Shown: positions 10,509 to 20,533 of the stretch, piece by piece
Layout: every line of letters starts with the position of its first letter
How positions within the stretch are numbered: position 1 is the stretch's first letter
DNA from: Pseudazoarcus sp963975885
GTDB lineage: Bacteria; Pseudomonadota; Gammaproteobacteria; Burkholderiales; Rhodocyclaceae
Length of the DNA stretch: 64,000 nt
Assembly (NCBI GenBank): GCA_963975885.1
Contig: CAXBIS010000006.1
Coordinates: forward strand, 1 to 64,000
Direction: 5' to 3'
The notes under the pieces: generated by a model
The model's database searches: none
What the model saw: only the letters and a program-made list of their open reading frames with translations
Told to the model about the DNA's origin: nothing
Translations under genes and position numbers: made by a program

Positions 10509-11042
10509 TCAACGCGCGTCGTGCGGCGAGCGTACGATGCGCGCTGGATCGAAGCCGCGTTGTGCAAGTCTTGCGACCAGCGCTTCGACGCGTTCGCCCG
10601 CAACATGGGGCTCGCGCGCCAGAATCCACAGGTATTCCTTTGACGGCTCGCTGATCGCGACCAAGGTATAGGCCTCGTCGAGATCGATCACCCAGTAATC
10701 CCCCCATACCATCGGCAGCCAGGATAGCCAGGCTGGCGCGAAACGTACCTTGAGCTTGGGCGAGCCCGACTCGCCGACCAGACGGGCGACGCCGTGTGCC
10801 TCGTCGTACTCGCCGGATGCCGTACGGCAACGGTTTACAACCTCGATGCGCCCCTCGTCCGAACGCGCGTAGGTGGCCGTGGTGTCCGAGACGCACTGCT
10901 CCTGGAATCGATTGGGATACTTCGCGATTTCATGCCAGGTCCCCAGGTAGCGCTGCAGGTCGAGTCGTTCGATCGGCTCGGGCGGGGCGGCATGCACCAG
11001 GGGCAGGAAGAGCAGCAGGGCCAGGCTCAGGCATTTCTTCAT
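10509..11042 (-). CDS. Periplasmic lipocalin (Blc family)
   Basis: 177 residues. The bacterial lipocalin signature GTWHEIAKYPNRFQ is present just after a cleavable signal peptide (about residues 1-18, ending LVHA). Unlike E. coli Blc there is no lipobox Cys, so the protein is probably soluble in the periplasm. The family binds lipids or other hydrophobic ligands in an eight-stranded barrel; later conserved segments (GDYWVIDLDEAYTLVAI, LWILAREP) are present. Monocistronic and convergent with the YjfB-family gene. The ligand is unknown. Confidence 0.88.
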   Translation of the reverse strand: MKKCLSLALLLFLPLVHAAPPEPIERLDLQRYLGTWHEIAKYPNRFQEQCVSDTTATYARSDEGRIEVVNRCRTASGEYDEAHGVARLVGESGSPKLKVRFAPAWLSWLPMVWGDYWVIDLDEAYTLVAISEPSKEYLWILAREPHVAGERVEALVARLAQRGFDPARIVRSPHDAR

Positions 11043-11142
11043 TGGCGGGACTTCATCGTGGGCGGCGTCGTGAACAGTAGCACTTCGCCCTGTACTGTCC
11101 CCGCATTCGCAGGCGATGTGCGCTCTTGCTCGCCGCCGTGTG

Positions 11143-11171
11143 TTGACGCCTCGCGCCGCTGCACATAGAAT
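11143..11171 (+). promoter_or_regulatory. Sigma-70 promoter for tRNA-Val(CAC)
   Basis: TTGACG (11143-11148), a 17-base spacer and TAGAAT (11166-11171). The predicted start near 11178 is about 11 bases before the mature tRNA end, typical of tRNA promoters. Confidence 0.75.
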
Positions 11172-11188
11172 CCGCGCTTCTTCTTCCG

Positions 11189-11263
11189 GGGCGGTTAGCT
11201 CAGCGGTAGAGCACTGCCTTCACACGGCAGGGGTCACTGGTTCGATCCCAGTACCGCCCACCA
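11189..11263 (+). tRNA. tRNA-Val (anticodon CAC)
   Basis: 75 bases with encoded CCA. The acceptor arms GGGCGGT (11189-11195) and ACCGCCC (11253-11259) pair fully. The stem CTGCC/GGCAG encloses TTCACAC, giving anticodon CAC, which reads GUG. The D- and T-loops are canonical (GGTTCGATCCC). It has its own promoter and terminator. Together with the UAC gene at 8639 the window encodes two valine isoacceptors. Confidence 0.97.
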
Positions 11264-11268
11264 ACACG

Positions 11269-11298
11269 AAACCCCGCCCGTCTGGCCGGGGTTTTTTG
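11269..11298 (+). terminator. Rho-independent terminator after tRNA-Val(CAC)
   Basis: AAACCCCG (11269-11276) pairs with CGGGGTTT (11287-11294), followed by a run of T, giving a classic stem and U-tract directly after the tRNA. Confidence 0.8.
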
Positions 11299-11332
11299 TT
11301 TTCCGCCAGCCGCGCAGCCTGGAGCCTCTGCA

Positions 11333-12727
11333 ATGTCCGTCCGCACCCGTTTCGCCCCCAGCCCCACCGGTTTCCTGCACATCGGCGGTGCGCGCACCGC
11401 GCTGTTCTGCTGGGCCTATGCGCGACGTCACGGCGGGCAGTTCATCCTGCGTGTCGAGGACACCGATCTGGAACGCTCCACGCCCGAGGCGGTGCAGGCC
11501 ATCCTCGACGGCATGCACTGGCTGGGGCTGGATGCGGACGAGGGGCCGTTCTACCAGACGCAGCGCTTCAACCGTTACCGTGAAGTCATCGCGCAGATGC
11601 TCGAGGCTGGCACGGCCTACCACTGCTACGCCACGCCCGACGAACTCGACGCGATGCGCGAGGCGCAGCGTGCGCGTGGCGAGAAGCCGCGCTACGACGG
11701 TCGCTGGCGCCCCGAGCCGGGCAAGACGCTGCCACAACCGCCGGAAGGCGTGAAGCCCGTCGTGCGCTTTCGCAATCCGCGCGACGGTGTCGTCGCGTGG
11801 GACGATCTGGTCAAGGGGCGTATCGAGTTCGCCAACGCGGAACTCGACGATCTGGTCATCGCGCGCGGCGACGGCACGCCCACCTATAATTTCTGCGTCG
11901 TCGTCGACGATCTGGACATGCGCATCACGCACGTCATCCGCGGTGACGACCACGTCAACAACACGCCGCGCCAGATCAACATCCTGCGCGCGCTGGGCGC
12001 AGAGGTGCCGCAGTACGCGCACCTGTCGATGATCCTCGGCGATGACGGCACCAAGCTGTCCAAGCGCCACGGCGCGGTCAGCGTCATGCAGTATGACGAG
12101 GATGGCTATCTGCCGGACGCGGTCATCAACTACCTCGCGCGCCTGGGCTGGAGTCACGGCGACGAAGAGATCTTCTCGCGAGCGCAGTTCGTCGAATGGT
12201 TCGACCTGGACCACATCACGCCGTCGGCCGCGCAGTTCAACACCGAAAAGCTCAACTGGCTCAACGCCCACTACATCAAGCAGGCCGACGTGGCCTATCT
12301 GGCCGGCGAGGTCGCCTCGCGGCTGGCGCGCCGTGGCATCGACCCGGAGGCCGGTCCGAGTCTTGAGGACGTCGTCGCCCTCTACCGCGAACGGGCAACC
12401 ACGCTCAACGAACTGGCCGATTCGTCAGAACTGTTCTGCATCGAGGCGCATGCGGCGCCGGACGTGATCGAAAAGCACCTCACCGATGCGGCACGGGCCG
12501 CGCTCAATAGCCTCGCCGGACGCTTCGAGGCAAGCGCGGAGTGGAACGCCGACGCCGTTTCCGGTGCGATCAAGGCGACGATGGCCGATCACGGGCTGAA
12601 GATGCCGCAGGTGGCGATTCCGCTGCGCGTGGCCACGCTGGGCGTGCCCCAGACACCGGCCATCGACGCGGTACTGGTTGTGCTGGGGCGTGAGCGCACG
12701 CTCGCGCGCATGCGCCGCTACCTGTAG
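11333..12727 (+). CDS. gltX: Glutamyl-tRNA synthetase
   Basis: 464 residues, close to E. coli GltX (471). Class I synthetase charging tRNA-Glu. The HIGH-type motif appears as HIGGART near residue 16 and the KMSKS-type motif as KLSKRHG near residue 241. RFAPSPTGFLHIGG is the expected opening. GGAG lies about nine bases before the ATG. Convergent with mnmC, only 4 bases apart. Confidence 0.97.
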   Translation: MSVRTRFAPSPTGFLHIGGARTALFCWAYARRHGGQFILRVEDTDLERSTPEAVQAILDGMHWLGLDADEGPFYQTQRFNRYREVIAQMLEAGTAYHCYATPDELDAMREAQRARGEKPRYDGRWRPEPGKTLPQPPEGVKPVVRFRNPRDGVVAWDDLVKGRIEFANAELDDLVIARGDGTPTYNFCVVVDDLDMRITHVIRGDDHVNNTPRQINILRALGAEVPQYAHLSMILGDDGTKLSKRHGAVSVMQYDEDGYLPDAVINYLARLGWSHGDEEIFSRAQFVEWFDLDHITPSAAQFNTEKLNWLNAHYIKQADVAYLAGEVASRLARRGIDPEAGPSLEDVVALYRERATTLNELADSSELFCIEAHAAPDVIEKHLTDAARAALNSLAGRFEASAEWNADAVSGAIKATMADHGLKMPQVAIPLRVATLGVPQTPAIDAVLVVLGRERTLARMRRYL

Positions 12728-12731
12728 TCGG

Positions 12732-14627
12732 TCAGTCCTCGGCCCGGGTGCCACGTCTACCGGGCGGTCGCAGCACATAGCGCGCCGGGTCCATCGCGTC
12801 GCGCAGTTCGCGCTCCATGGGCAACGGCTCGTCGTTCAGCTGGCTCGCCAGCATTTCGGCGACCAGTGCCGACCACACCAGCCCGCGCGCTCCAAAGCCG
12901 GAGACGGCATACAGCGCCCGATGACGCGCCACCGATGCGAGCGTGCCGCCGTGCGGCCGCGTTGCGTCCGGCACGGCGCCGACGATGGGCAGACGGTCGG
13001 GTGAGGCGGGGCGGAAACCCACGCGGCCTCCCACGATCTCCGCGTCGAATCCCGGCAGCATGGTGGCGAGCTTGGCCAGGTTCTCGGCATGGTCGGCCTC
13101 GCGCAGCGTGGTGTCGTCATCATCGACCGAGAAGGTCGCGCCCGCAGCCATCAGGCCGTCGATGGCCGGGCTGACGTAGCCGCCGCGACACACCACCACT
13201 TCGGCCGTCTTGCCGTTCCTGGCGCGCACATGGCTGACCTGGCCGCGCGCAGCGACGACGGGGATCGCCGCACCTTGCGACAGGCGCGAGATGGCCGTGC
13301 CATTGGCGAGGATGGCAATCGGCGCGCGGGCGACCTCCCAGCCATCGGCGTCGCGCGCGATCCATTCGTTGCCGGTGTCCTCCAGCGCAGCCACTTCGCG
13401 GCCGTAGTGCGTGCGCAGCCGCTTCGGCCATGCCGCGAGGTTGGCCGCGCACAGGCTGGGCGGATTGACCCAGCCCCCGGTCGGAAACCCCCAGCCGCCG
13501 ATGGCCAGCGGCCAGCCCGCGAGGCGCGAGGCCTCGTCGCGTTCGACGAAACGCAACACCTCGGCCGGGTCGTCGAGCGCGGCGACCACTTCGCGCTGTT
13601 TCGCCGCCTGCTTGTCGTCGCGCGCCAGATGCAGCACGCCGCAGGCCGCCCAGCGTACCGGCAGGCCCGCCATCGACAATCGCCTCATGTGATGCATGCC
13701 GTACAGGGCGCCCGCGCGCGTGATGCGGCTCATGTGGTTGTCGTCACGGCTGGGCAGGGCGCGCAGCACGCCGGCGTGGTTGCCGGAGGCGCCTTGTGCG
13801 GGGCCGTCGGCAGCGTCGATCAGCGTGACGTGCCAGCCGCGTTCGAGCAGGCGGTGGGCAATCGCGCTGCCCGCCAGGCCGGCACCGATCACCAGTGCGT
13901 GGCGATGGACTTGCGGAGGCGCTTTTCCGCGCGTGAAGCGGCCGACCAGCATCTGACTTTTCGCTGCGAAGCCGCGGCGCCTGTCGCAGTCGAAGCCGGC
14001 CTGCTGCAGGGCCCGGCGGGTCGCGCCATGTACCGACCAGGTGGTCAGCGTCGCGTCCGGCGCAGCGAGCCGGGCCAGCTCGCCGATCAGCGCCTCGTTC
14101 CACATCGCGGGATTGACTCTCGGCGCGAAGCCGTCGAGATAGAAGGTATCGGCCCGCGCGTCGAGTTGCGCAAGCAGCGAGCATGCATCGCCGAAGAGCA
14201 GCGTCAGAATCACGCGCCCGCCGTCCAGATGCAGGCGATGGAATCCCGGCACCAGCGACGGCCAGTGCGTGGTGAGTTCGGCGATCAGCGGCGCAATTTG
14301 CGGGGATGCGTCGTGCGCGGCGGCGAGGTCGGCGGCCGTGAAAGGGTGCAGTTCGGCCGAGACGTAGTGCAGGCGTTCGCAGCGGCTCGCGTCGTCGCGC
14401 CAGGCGGCCCAGGTGACCAGAAAGTTCAGCCCCAGACCGAAACCGGTTTCGACGATGGTGAAGGTCTCACGGCCCTGCCAGCGCGCTGGCAGGGCGTTGC
14501 CTTCGAGAAAGACCCGTTGCGCCTGTTCCAGGCCGCCCGCGGCGGAGTGATAGATGTCCTGATACGCTTCCGACCACGGCGTGCCGTCATCACGGAAACT
14601 CAGGCGGGCGGGGCTGAGGCGGGGCAT
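12732..14627 (-). CDS. mnmC: Bifunctional tRNA (mnm5s2U34) methyltransferase/FAD oxidoreductase MnmC
   Basis: 631 residues, family length. It completes mnm5s2U34 at the wobble base of several tRNAs: the C-terminal FAD domain removes the carboxymethyl group and the N-terminal domain methylates. The N-terminal methyltransferase shows ETGFGLGLNFL near residue 60 and the substrate loop FYLDGFAPRVNP. The FAD dinucleotide fold begins about residue 245 with VIGAGLAGSAIA. Lies 38 bases downstream of lysS on the same strand. The mnmH gene at 29128 acts on the same nucleotide. Confidence 0.95.
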   Translation of the reverse strand: MPRLSPARLSFRDDGTPWSEAYQDIYHSAAGGLEQAQRVFLEGNALPARWQGRETFTIVETGFGLGLNFLVTWAAWRDDASRCERLHYVSAELHPFTAADLAAAHDASPQIAPLIAELTTHWPSLVPGFHRLHLDGGRVILTLLFGDACSLLAQLDARADTFYLDGFAPRVNPAMWNEALIGELARLAAPDATLTTWSVHGATRRALQQAGFDCDRRRGFAAKSQMLVGRFTRGKAPPQVHRHALVIGAGLAGSAIAHRLLERGWHVTLIDAADGPAQGASGNHAGVLRALPSRDDNHMSRITRAGALYGMHHMRRLSMAGLPVRWAACGVLHLARDDKQAAKQREVVAALDDPAEVLRFVERDEASRLAGWPLAIGGWGFPTGGWVNPPSLCAANLAAWPKRLRTHYGREVAALEDTGNEWIARDADGWEVARAPIAILANGTAISRLSQGAAIPVVAARGQVSHVRARNGKTAEVVVCRGGYVSPAIDGLMAAGATFSVDDDDTTLREADHAENLAKLATMLPGFDAEIVGGRVGFRPASPDRLPIVGAVPDATRPHGGTLASVARHRALYAVSGFGARGLVWSALVAEMLASQLNDEPLPMERELRDAMDPARYVLRPPGRRGTRAED

Positions 14628-14665
14628 GTCGAAAGCAGGCGGCCGCCCATGGGCGGCCGCTGCGC

Positions 14666-16180
<1,515 letters not shown>

Positions 16181-16293
16181 GTCGGCTGTGCGGGAAGGGG
16201 TGGGGCGGCAAGGCGCCGGAAGACCGAGGATTCTCGCATGGGGCCGTATGCGCGGGCAAATCATGCGACCGCGCGGTCGGTGTCTGATCTCGA

Positions 16294-16321
16294 TCAAGTT
16301 CGTCGGCGCCGCTGCCGTAGA
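16294..16321 (+). promoter_or_regulatory. Weak sigma-28-like element before the chemoreceptor gene
   Basis: TCAAGTTC (16294-16301) and GCCGTAGA (16314-16321) resemble the flagellar sigma-28 halves, but the spacer is 12 rather than 11 bases and the -10 matches only about 5 of 8 positions. The position, about 45 bases before the start codon, is suitable. Speculative. Confidence 0.3.
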
Positions 16322-16365
16322 TCATTGCATGCTGCCAACTTCCGCCGTGGCGTGACGGAGAATCG

Positions 16366-17655
16366 ATGTTGACCCTGATGCAGTTGTACGAAACGATTGA
16401 GAAGACCTTCTGGAACTCGCTGAGCAAGAAGCTTGGGAGCTTCCTGTTTCTGTTTCTGATCAACCTGGCCTATCTGGGCATCTACGTCGGTATCCGCGAG
16501 ACGATCTCCACGCGAGCACAGCAGGCGGGCCTGCCGCCGGACGCCATGGCTGACATCGCTGCCGCGTTGGACAAGGGATGGCTCGCGATGATCGTGCTCA
16601 CAGTCATCGCGCTGGTCTTGAACGTGGGCCAGATTATCTACCTGCGCCACCTGATCGTGCGTCCGGTGCGCCATGTGACGCAGATATTCCATGAGATCGC
16701 GCGCGGCGAGGCCGATTTCTCGCGCGAACTGCCGCTGGAAACCCATGACGAGTTGCGCGAACTGGCGCAGAGCTACAACGGATTCGCCGCCAAGATGCGC
16801 AGCCTGATCGGTGAGGTGCGCTCGATGAGCGCCTCCATCGTCGCCGAGACGGAGGAGGTTCGCGGGCGGGTGGCAACCTCGGCCGCGGATGCCCATCGGC
16901 AGCAGACGCGCACTGCGGCGGTGTTCGATTCCAGCGGTGAGGCGCGTGACGCGATCGCCAATGTATCTACCGGCGCGCGCCAGATCTCCGACAGTACCCA
17001 GGGCAATCTCGCCGCAGCGCGCGAGGCGCTTGACGGCATGCGGGACATCGCACGGCGCGTGGGCACGATGAGCGAGAAGGTGGGCGGCTTCAACCAGCTG
17101 GTGGACGAGCTGAGCACGCGTTCGGACAGCGTACGCAAGATCGCCTCGATGATTCGCGAGATCGCCGAGCAGACCAATCTGCTGGCGCTTAACGCTGCAA
17201 TCGAGGCCGCGCGCGCCGGCGAGGCCGGCCGCGGGTTTGCCGTCGTCGCGGACGAGGTGCGCAAGCTCGCCGAGCGGGTGAATGTGGCCACCGTCGACAT
17301 CGAGAGCAACGTGACCGACATGGTCGGCCGCGTCGACGAAACGCGCGAGGGCAATGAGGTCATCCGCAGCGACGTTGCGGAAATTCTGGATGTGGTCGAT
17401 GTTTCGGCGCGGCAGTTTGCCGAGATGGTCGAGGAGTTCACCGCAACCGGCGACGAACTCGGCCGCGTCGCGGTGGCCATCGGTCAGCTCTCGGCGACCA
17501 ATGCGGATGTGCACGAGCACGTGGCCGAGATCCGTGAGATCTCCGAACGGGTGGCGGGCCACATGAGTGACGCCGAAGGCGGCATGAAGCGGCTGGCCGA
17601 GTCGACCGCAGCCGTTCAGCGGCTCGTCGCGCGCTTTCGCATCGACGAGCGCTGA
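16366..17655 (+). CDS. Methyl-accepting chemotaxis protein
   Basis: 429 residues. Two transmembrane helices (about 22-42 and 74-94) enclose a periplasmic loop of only about 30 residues, too small for a standard ligand-binding domain. A HAMP domain follows (RPVRHVTQIFHEIARGE), then the coiled-coil signalling hairpin whose tip is EQTNLLALNAAIEAARAGE followed by GRGFAVVADEVRKLA. There is no C-terminal NWETF-type pentapeptide. The receptor may sense membrane state, work with a partner, or signal energy status; the ligand is unknown. Monocistronic, convergent with minE. Confidence 0.93.
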   Translation: MLTLMQLYETIEKTFWNSLSKKLGSFLFLFLINLAYLGIYVGIRETISTRAQQAGLPPDAMADIAAALDKGWLAMIVLTVIALVLNVGQIIYLRHLIVRPVRHVTQIFHEIARGEADFSRELPLETHDELRELAQSYNGFAAKMRSLIGEVRSMSASIVAETEEVRGRVATSAADAHRQQTRTAAVFDSSGEARDAIANVSTGARQISDSTQGNLAAAREALDGMRDIARRVGTMSEKVGGFNQLVDELSTRSDSVRKIASMIREIAEQTNLLALNAAIEAARAGEAGRGFAVVADEVRKLAERVNVATVDIESNVTDMVGRVDETREGNEVIRSDVAEILDVVDVSARQFAEMVEEFTATGDELGRVAVAIGQLSATNADVHEHVAEIREISERVAGHMSDAEGGMKRLAESTAAVQRLVARFRIDER

Positions 17656-17670
17656 CAGGGCGGCCGGGAC

Positions 17671-17934
17671 TCAGGCGCTCTTCTGATCCGACAGGACGAT
17701 GTTGACCTCGAGAATCTCGAGGTTGTCCTGCTTCTCGAGCTGCACCTTGATGTCGTCCGGGTTGACCGAAACGTACTTCGAGATCACCTCGATGAGCTCA
17801 CGCTGCAGCGCCGGCAGGAAATCCGGGCCTCGCGAATCCGAGCCGTGCTCGCGCGCGATGATGAGCTGCAAGCGCTCCTTCGCGACCGAAGCCGTGCGTT
17901 CCTTTTTTCCGAAGAATCGCGCTAGGAGGGACAT
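17671..17934 (-). CDS. minE: Cell division topological specificity factor MinE
   Basis: 87 residues. MinE stimulates MinD ATPase and drives the pole-to-pole oscillation that keeps the Z ring at midcell. It opens MSLLARFFGKK (membrane-targeting amphipathic segment), followed by the MinD-contact helix (AKERLQLIIAREH) and the topological domain (VSVNPDDIKVQLEK). Last gene of minC-minD-minE, one base after minD. Confidence 0.97.
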   Translation of the reverse strand: MSLLARFFGKKERTASVAKERLQLIIAREHGSDSRGPDFLPALQRELIEVISKYVSVNPDDIKVQLEKQDNLEILEVNIVLSDQKSA

Positions 17935-17935
17935 G

Positions 17936-18751
17936 TCACTTGCCTCCGAACAGGCGCTTCATCAGGCCCGGTTTCGTGTAATCAACATAACGCAGCGGCC
18001 GTTCCTCGCCGAGGAAACGCGCGACCACATCGACGTAGGCCTCGGCCACGTCGGTACCCTTGAGGTGGATTGCCGGCGTGCCCTGGTTGGAGCCATGCAG
18101 CACCGATTCCGATTCGGGAATCACGCCGATCAGCGGCACGCGCAGCAGCTCCTGCACGTCCTTGTAGGAGAGCATCTCACCGTCCTCGACGCGCTTGGGC
18201 GAATAGCGCGTGACCAGCAGGTGCTCCTTGACCGCCTCGCGACCCTCGGCCGCGCGGCGCGACTTCGACTGCAGGATGCCGAGGATGCGGTCCGAGTCGC
18301 GCACCGACGAGACTTCCGGGTTGGTCGTGACGATGGCTTCGTCCGCGAAGGTCAGCGCCAGCACGGCACCGCGCTCGATGCCGGCGGGCGAATCGCACAC
18401 GATATAGTCGAAGCCCATGTGTTCGAGCTCCTTGATCACCGTCTCGACGCCTTCCTCGGTGAGCGCGTCCTTGTCGCGCGTCTGCGAGGCCGGCAGGATG
18501 AACAGGTTCTCGCAGTTCTTGTCCTTGATCAGTGCCTGGTTGAGCTTGGCCTCGCCGTTGAGCACATTGACCAGATCGTAGACCACGCGTCGCTCGCAGC
18601 CCATGATCAGATCGAGATTGCGCAGGCCGACGTCGAAGTCGATCACCGCGGTCTTGAAGCCGCGTAGCGCGAGTCCGGACGCGAAGGCTGCACTGGTGGT
18701 GGTCTTGCCTACGCCACCCTTGCCTGAGGTTACGACGACGACTCGAGTCAC
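17936..18751 (-). CDS. minD: Septum site-determining ATPase MinD
   Basis: 271 residues. The deviant Walker A motif GKGGVGKTTT is near residue 10, and the C-terminal amphipathic membrane-targeting helix is KPGLMKRLFG. The start is GTG at 18751 (GGAAGG about nine bases upstream), giving VTRVVVVTSGKGG; there is no nearby in-frame ATG that fits the family. It binds the membrane as an ATP dimer, recruits MinC and is released by MinE. Middle gene of the min operon. Confidence 0.97.
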   Translation of the reverse strand: MTRVVVVTSGKGGVGKTTTSAAFASGLALRGFKTAVIDFDVGLRNLDLIMGCERRVVYDLVNVLNGEAKLNQALIKDKNCENLFILPASQTRDKDALTEEGVETVIKELEHMGFDYIVCDSPAGIERGAVLALTFADEAIVTTNPEVSSVRDSDRILGILQSKSRRAAEGREAVKEHLLVTRYSPKRVEDGEMLSYKDVQELLRVPLIGVIPESESVLHGSNQGTPAIHLKGTDVAEAYVDVVARFLGEERPLRYVDYTKPGLMKRLFGGK

Positions 18752-18783
18752 GATGGGATTCCTTCCAGACGGTTGGGCTGCAT

Positions 18784-19566
18784 TCAGTCGAGTTGCAGCG
18801 GTTCGATGGTAAGCGCCGTGCCACGGCCCGATTCGGCCATGCGCACGCACGCCGGACGACCCGCGATCGCGGCGGGGATGCCCTGTTCGAAAGTGCGGTA
18901 CACGCCGGCGATCGAAACGATCTCCGGGCCGAAGTTGGTCGCCAGTATGCGCGCTCGATCGTTGCCCTGGGCGCCGGCCAACGCGCGTCCACGCAGCGGA
19001 CCATAGCAATGGATGCTGCCGTCGGCGATGACCTCGGCACCGTTGCTCATGCCCGCCAGCAACACCAGGTCGCCCCCGCGTGCATACACCTGCTGGCCGG
19101 AACGTACCGGGCGGTCGACGAACATCGTCGGCGCGGGCTTGCCTGTCGGCGGTGCTGCGGCGGCAGGTTGCGGCGCCGGTTCCGGGCGCGGCTCGGGCTC
19201 GCGGCGCGCGGCCGGCGGCGGGGCCTCGGTGTTGGTCTCGGCCGCATCGAGCAGCGATACGCCTGCCTGGCGGGCGCCGGCGATCAAATCGGCCGGCAAG
19301 CCGCGCGCGCCGATGGGTTGCAGCTGGAAGCGGCGGAACAGGCTCAGCAGACCGGCCCAGTCGAGACGTTCGGGCGCGTCGTCACCGAGTTCGGCGAAAT
19401 CGAGAATGGCCGCTTCCCCGGAAAAGAAGTCGGGGCGGCCACCGAGCATCTTGTGCAGTTCGTCGGCGAGCAGGTCCGGGCGCGTCTCGCGCAGCATGGC
19501 TACGGTCGCGCCGATCGACGCGTTTCGGAACTCGATCGGGCGGCGCGGGGGCGGGTTCGTCGACAT
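18784..19566 (-). CDS. minC: Septum site-determining protein MinC
   Basis: 260 residues. The N-terminal FtsZ-inhibiting domain (about 1-105) is linked by a Pro/Ala/Glu-rich stretch (about 110-150) to the C-terminal beta-helix domain that binds MinD (VRSGQQVYARGGDLVLL, GSIHCYGPLRGRALAG). First gene of the min operon, 32 bases before minD. Confidence 0.96.
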   Translation of the reverse strand: MSTNPPPRRPIEFRNASIGATVAMLRETRPDLLADELHKMLGGRPDFFSGEAAILDFAELGDDAPERLDWAGLLSLFRRFQLQPIGARGLPADLIAGARQAGVSLLDAAETNTEAPPPAARREPEPRPEPAPQPAAAAPPTGKPAPTMFVDRPVRSGQQVYARGGDLVLLAGMSNGAEVIADGSIHCYGPLRGRALAGAQGNDRARILATNFGPEIVSIAGVYRTFEQGIPAAIAGRPACVRMAESGRGTALTIEPLQLD

Positions 19567-19593
19567 GAATGCTCAGTGCCTCAAAAGCTTGCG

Positions 19594-19622
19594 AGTCTAA
19601 TGACGGTGGCGAATTCGGGCAA
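19594..19622 (-). promoter_or_regulatory. Sigma-70-like promoter for minCDE
   Basis: On the minus strand TTGCCC (19622-19617), a 17-base spacer and TAGACT (19599-19594). The start would fall about 20 bases before the minC ATG. Confidence 0.5.
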
Positions 19623-19654
19623 GGACGGCGGCGGAATCCGGCGATCGTGTGCGC

Positions 19655-20533
19655 TCAGTGGAGGGTCGGCGGCGCATCGTCGTCGCCGTCGTCGTCGAAC
19701 AGCGCGTCGATGTCGTCGGGCTCAAAGCGATAGGTGTGGTTACCCAGGTCGTCGTGCACGACGACTTCGCCATGTTCGTCGAGAATGTCGTCGAGTTCGT
19801 CGCGGCCCAGGCTGCGCAGCATGTCCTCGACCTTCTGCGGGTCGCGCGGCCAGTCATGGCTGACTTCGCGCGGGGCGAACAGGCGCACGTCCTCCTCATT
19901 GAACAGGCGCACGAGCAAGGGCTCGGCGTCGAGTCCGAGCAATTCGTCGGGGCGTACGGTGGACGCCAGATGCTGCACGCGATCCCAGCCATCGGCGTCG
20001 CGCGCGTCGGCGCCGGGCAGCTTCTGCAGGAACAGGCCGCAGGCGGCCTCGCCGTCGCAGGCCAGCCACAGCGCTGCCGGCTGCTGCTCGGACTGCGTCA
20101 GATAGTGCTCGAACACCTCGGCGACGCTGTCGCCTTCGAGTGGCACCAGGCTGCGGTAGGGCTCGCGCATGGAGGGCATCTCCAGCGAGAGCTGCATGCG
20201 ACCGGCCCCGACCAGCTGCGTCAGCGCTTCGCCCTGTATCGGACCGTCGACCTTGGCCATGGCGCGCAGGTTGAGTGATTCCGGGCAGTCGACGACGAGC
20301 AGGTGCAGCGGCCCGTCGCCGTGAATCTGGAAGGTCAGCCGGCCGGGCTGCTTGAGATTGCCGGCGATGATGGTCGACACCGCACACATCTGGCCGAGTA
20401 CGCGCGCGACCTCGGGCGGGTAGTCGCGCCCGGCCTGCAGGGCCTGCCACACGTCGTCGAGGCGCACCAGCGCGCCGCGGATGTCGAGCCCCTCGAACAG
20501 GAAGCGTCGTACCCAGGAAGTCGATCCGCTCAT
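19655..20533 (-). CDS. hslO: Hsp33-family chaperonin lacking the zinc-binding cysteines
   Basis: 292 residues, normal Hsp33 length. The N-terminal chaperone domain is recognisable (GALVRLDDVWQ, LTFQIHGDGP, VEDMLRSLGRDELDDIL). Hsp33 is normally switched on by oxidation of four zinc-binding Cys in a CxC and a CxxC motif near the C-terminus. Here both are gone: the first segment (about residues 220-235) reads SHDWPRDPQKV and the second (about 258-266) reads VVHDDLGNH. The remaining Cys (residues 50, 83, 159, 165) lie elsewhere. Zn/redox gating as in E. coli therefore looks impossible. The ATG shares a base with the stop of the upstream yffB-like gene (TGATG), suggesting translational coupling. 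Confidence 0.88.
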   Translation of the reverse strand: MSGSTSWVRRFLFEGLDIRGALVRLDDVWQALQAGRDYPPEVARVLGQMCAVSTIIAGNLKQPGRLTFQIHGDGPLHLLVVDCPESLNLRAMAKVDGPIQGEALTQLVGAGRMQLSLEMPSMREPYRSLVPLEGDSVAEVFEHYLTQSEQQPAALWLACDGEAACGLFLQKLPGADARDADGWDRVQHLASTVRPDELLGLDAEPLLVRLFNEEDVRLFAPREVSHDWPRDPQKVEDMLRSLGRDELDDILDEHGEVVVHDDLGNHTYRFEPDDIDALFDDDGDDDAPPTLH

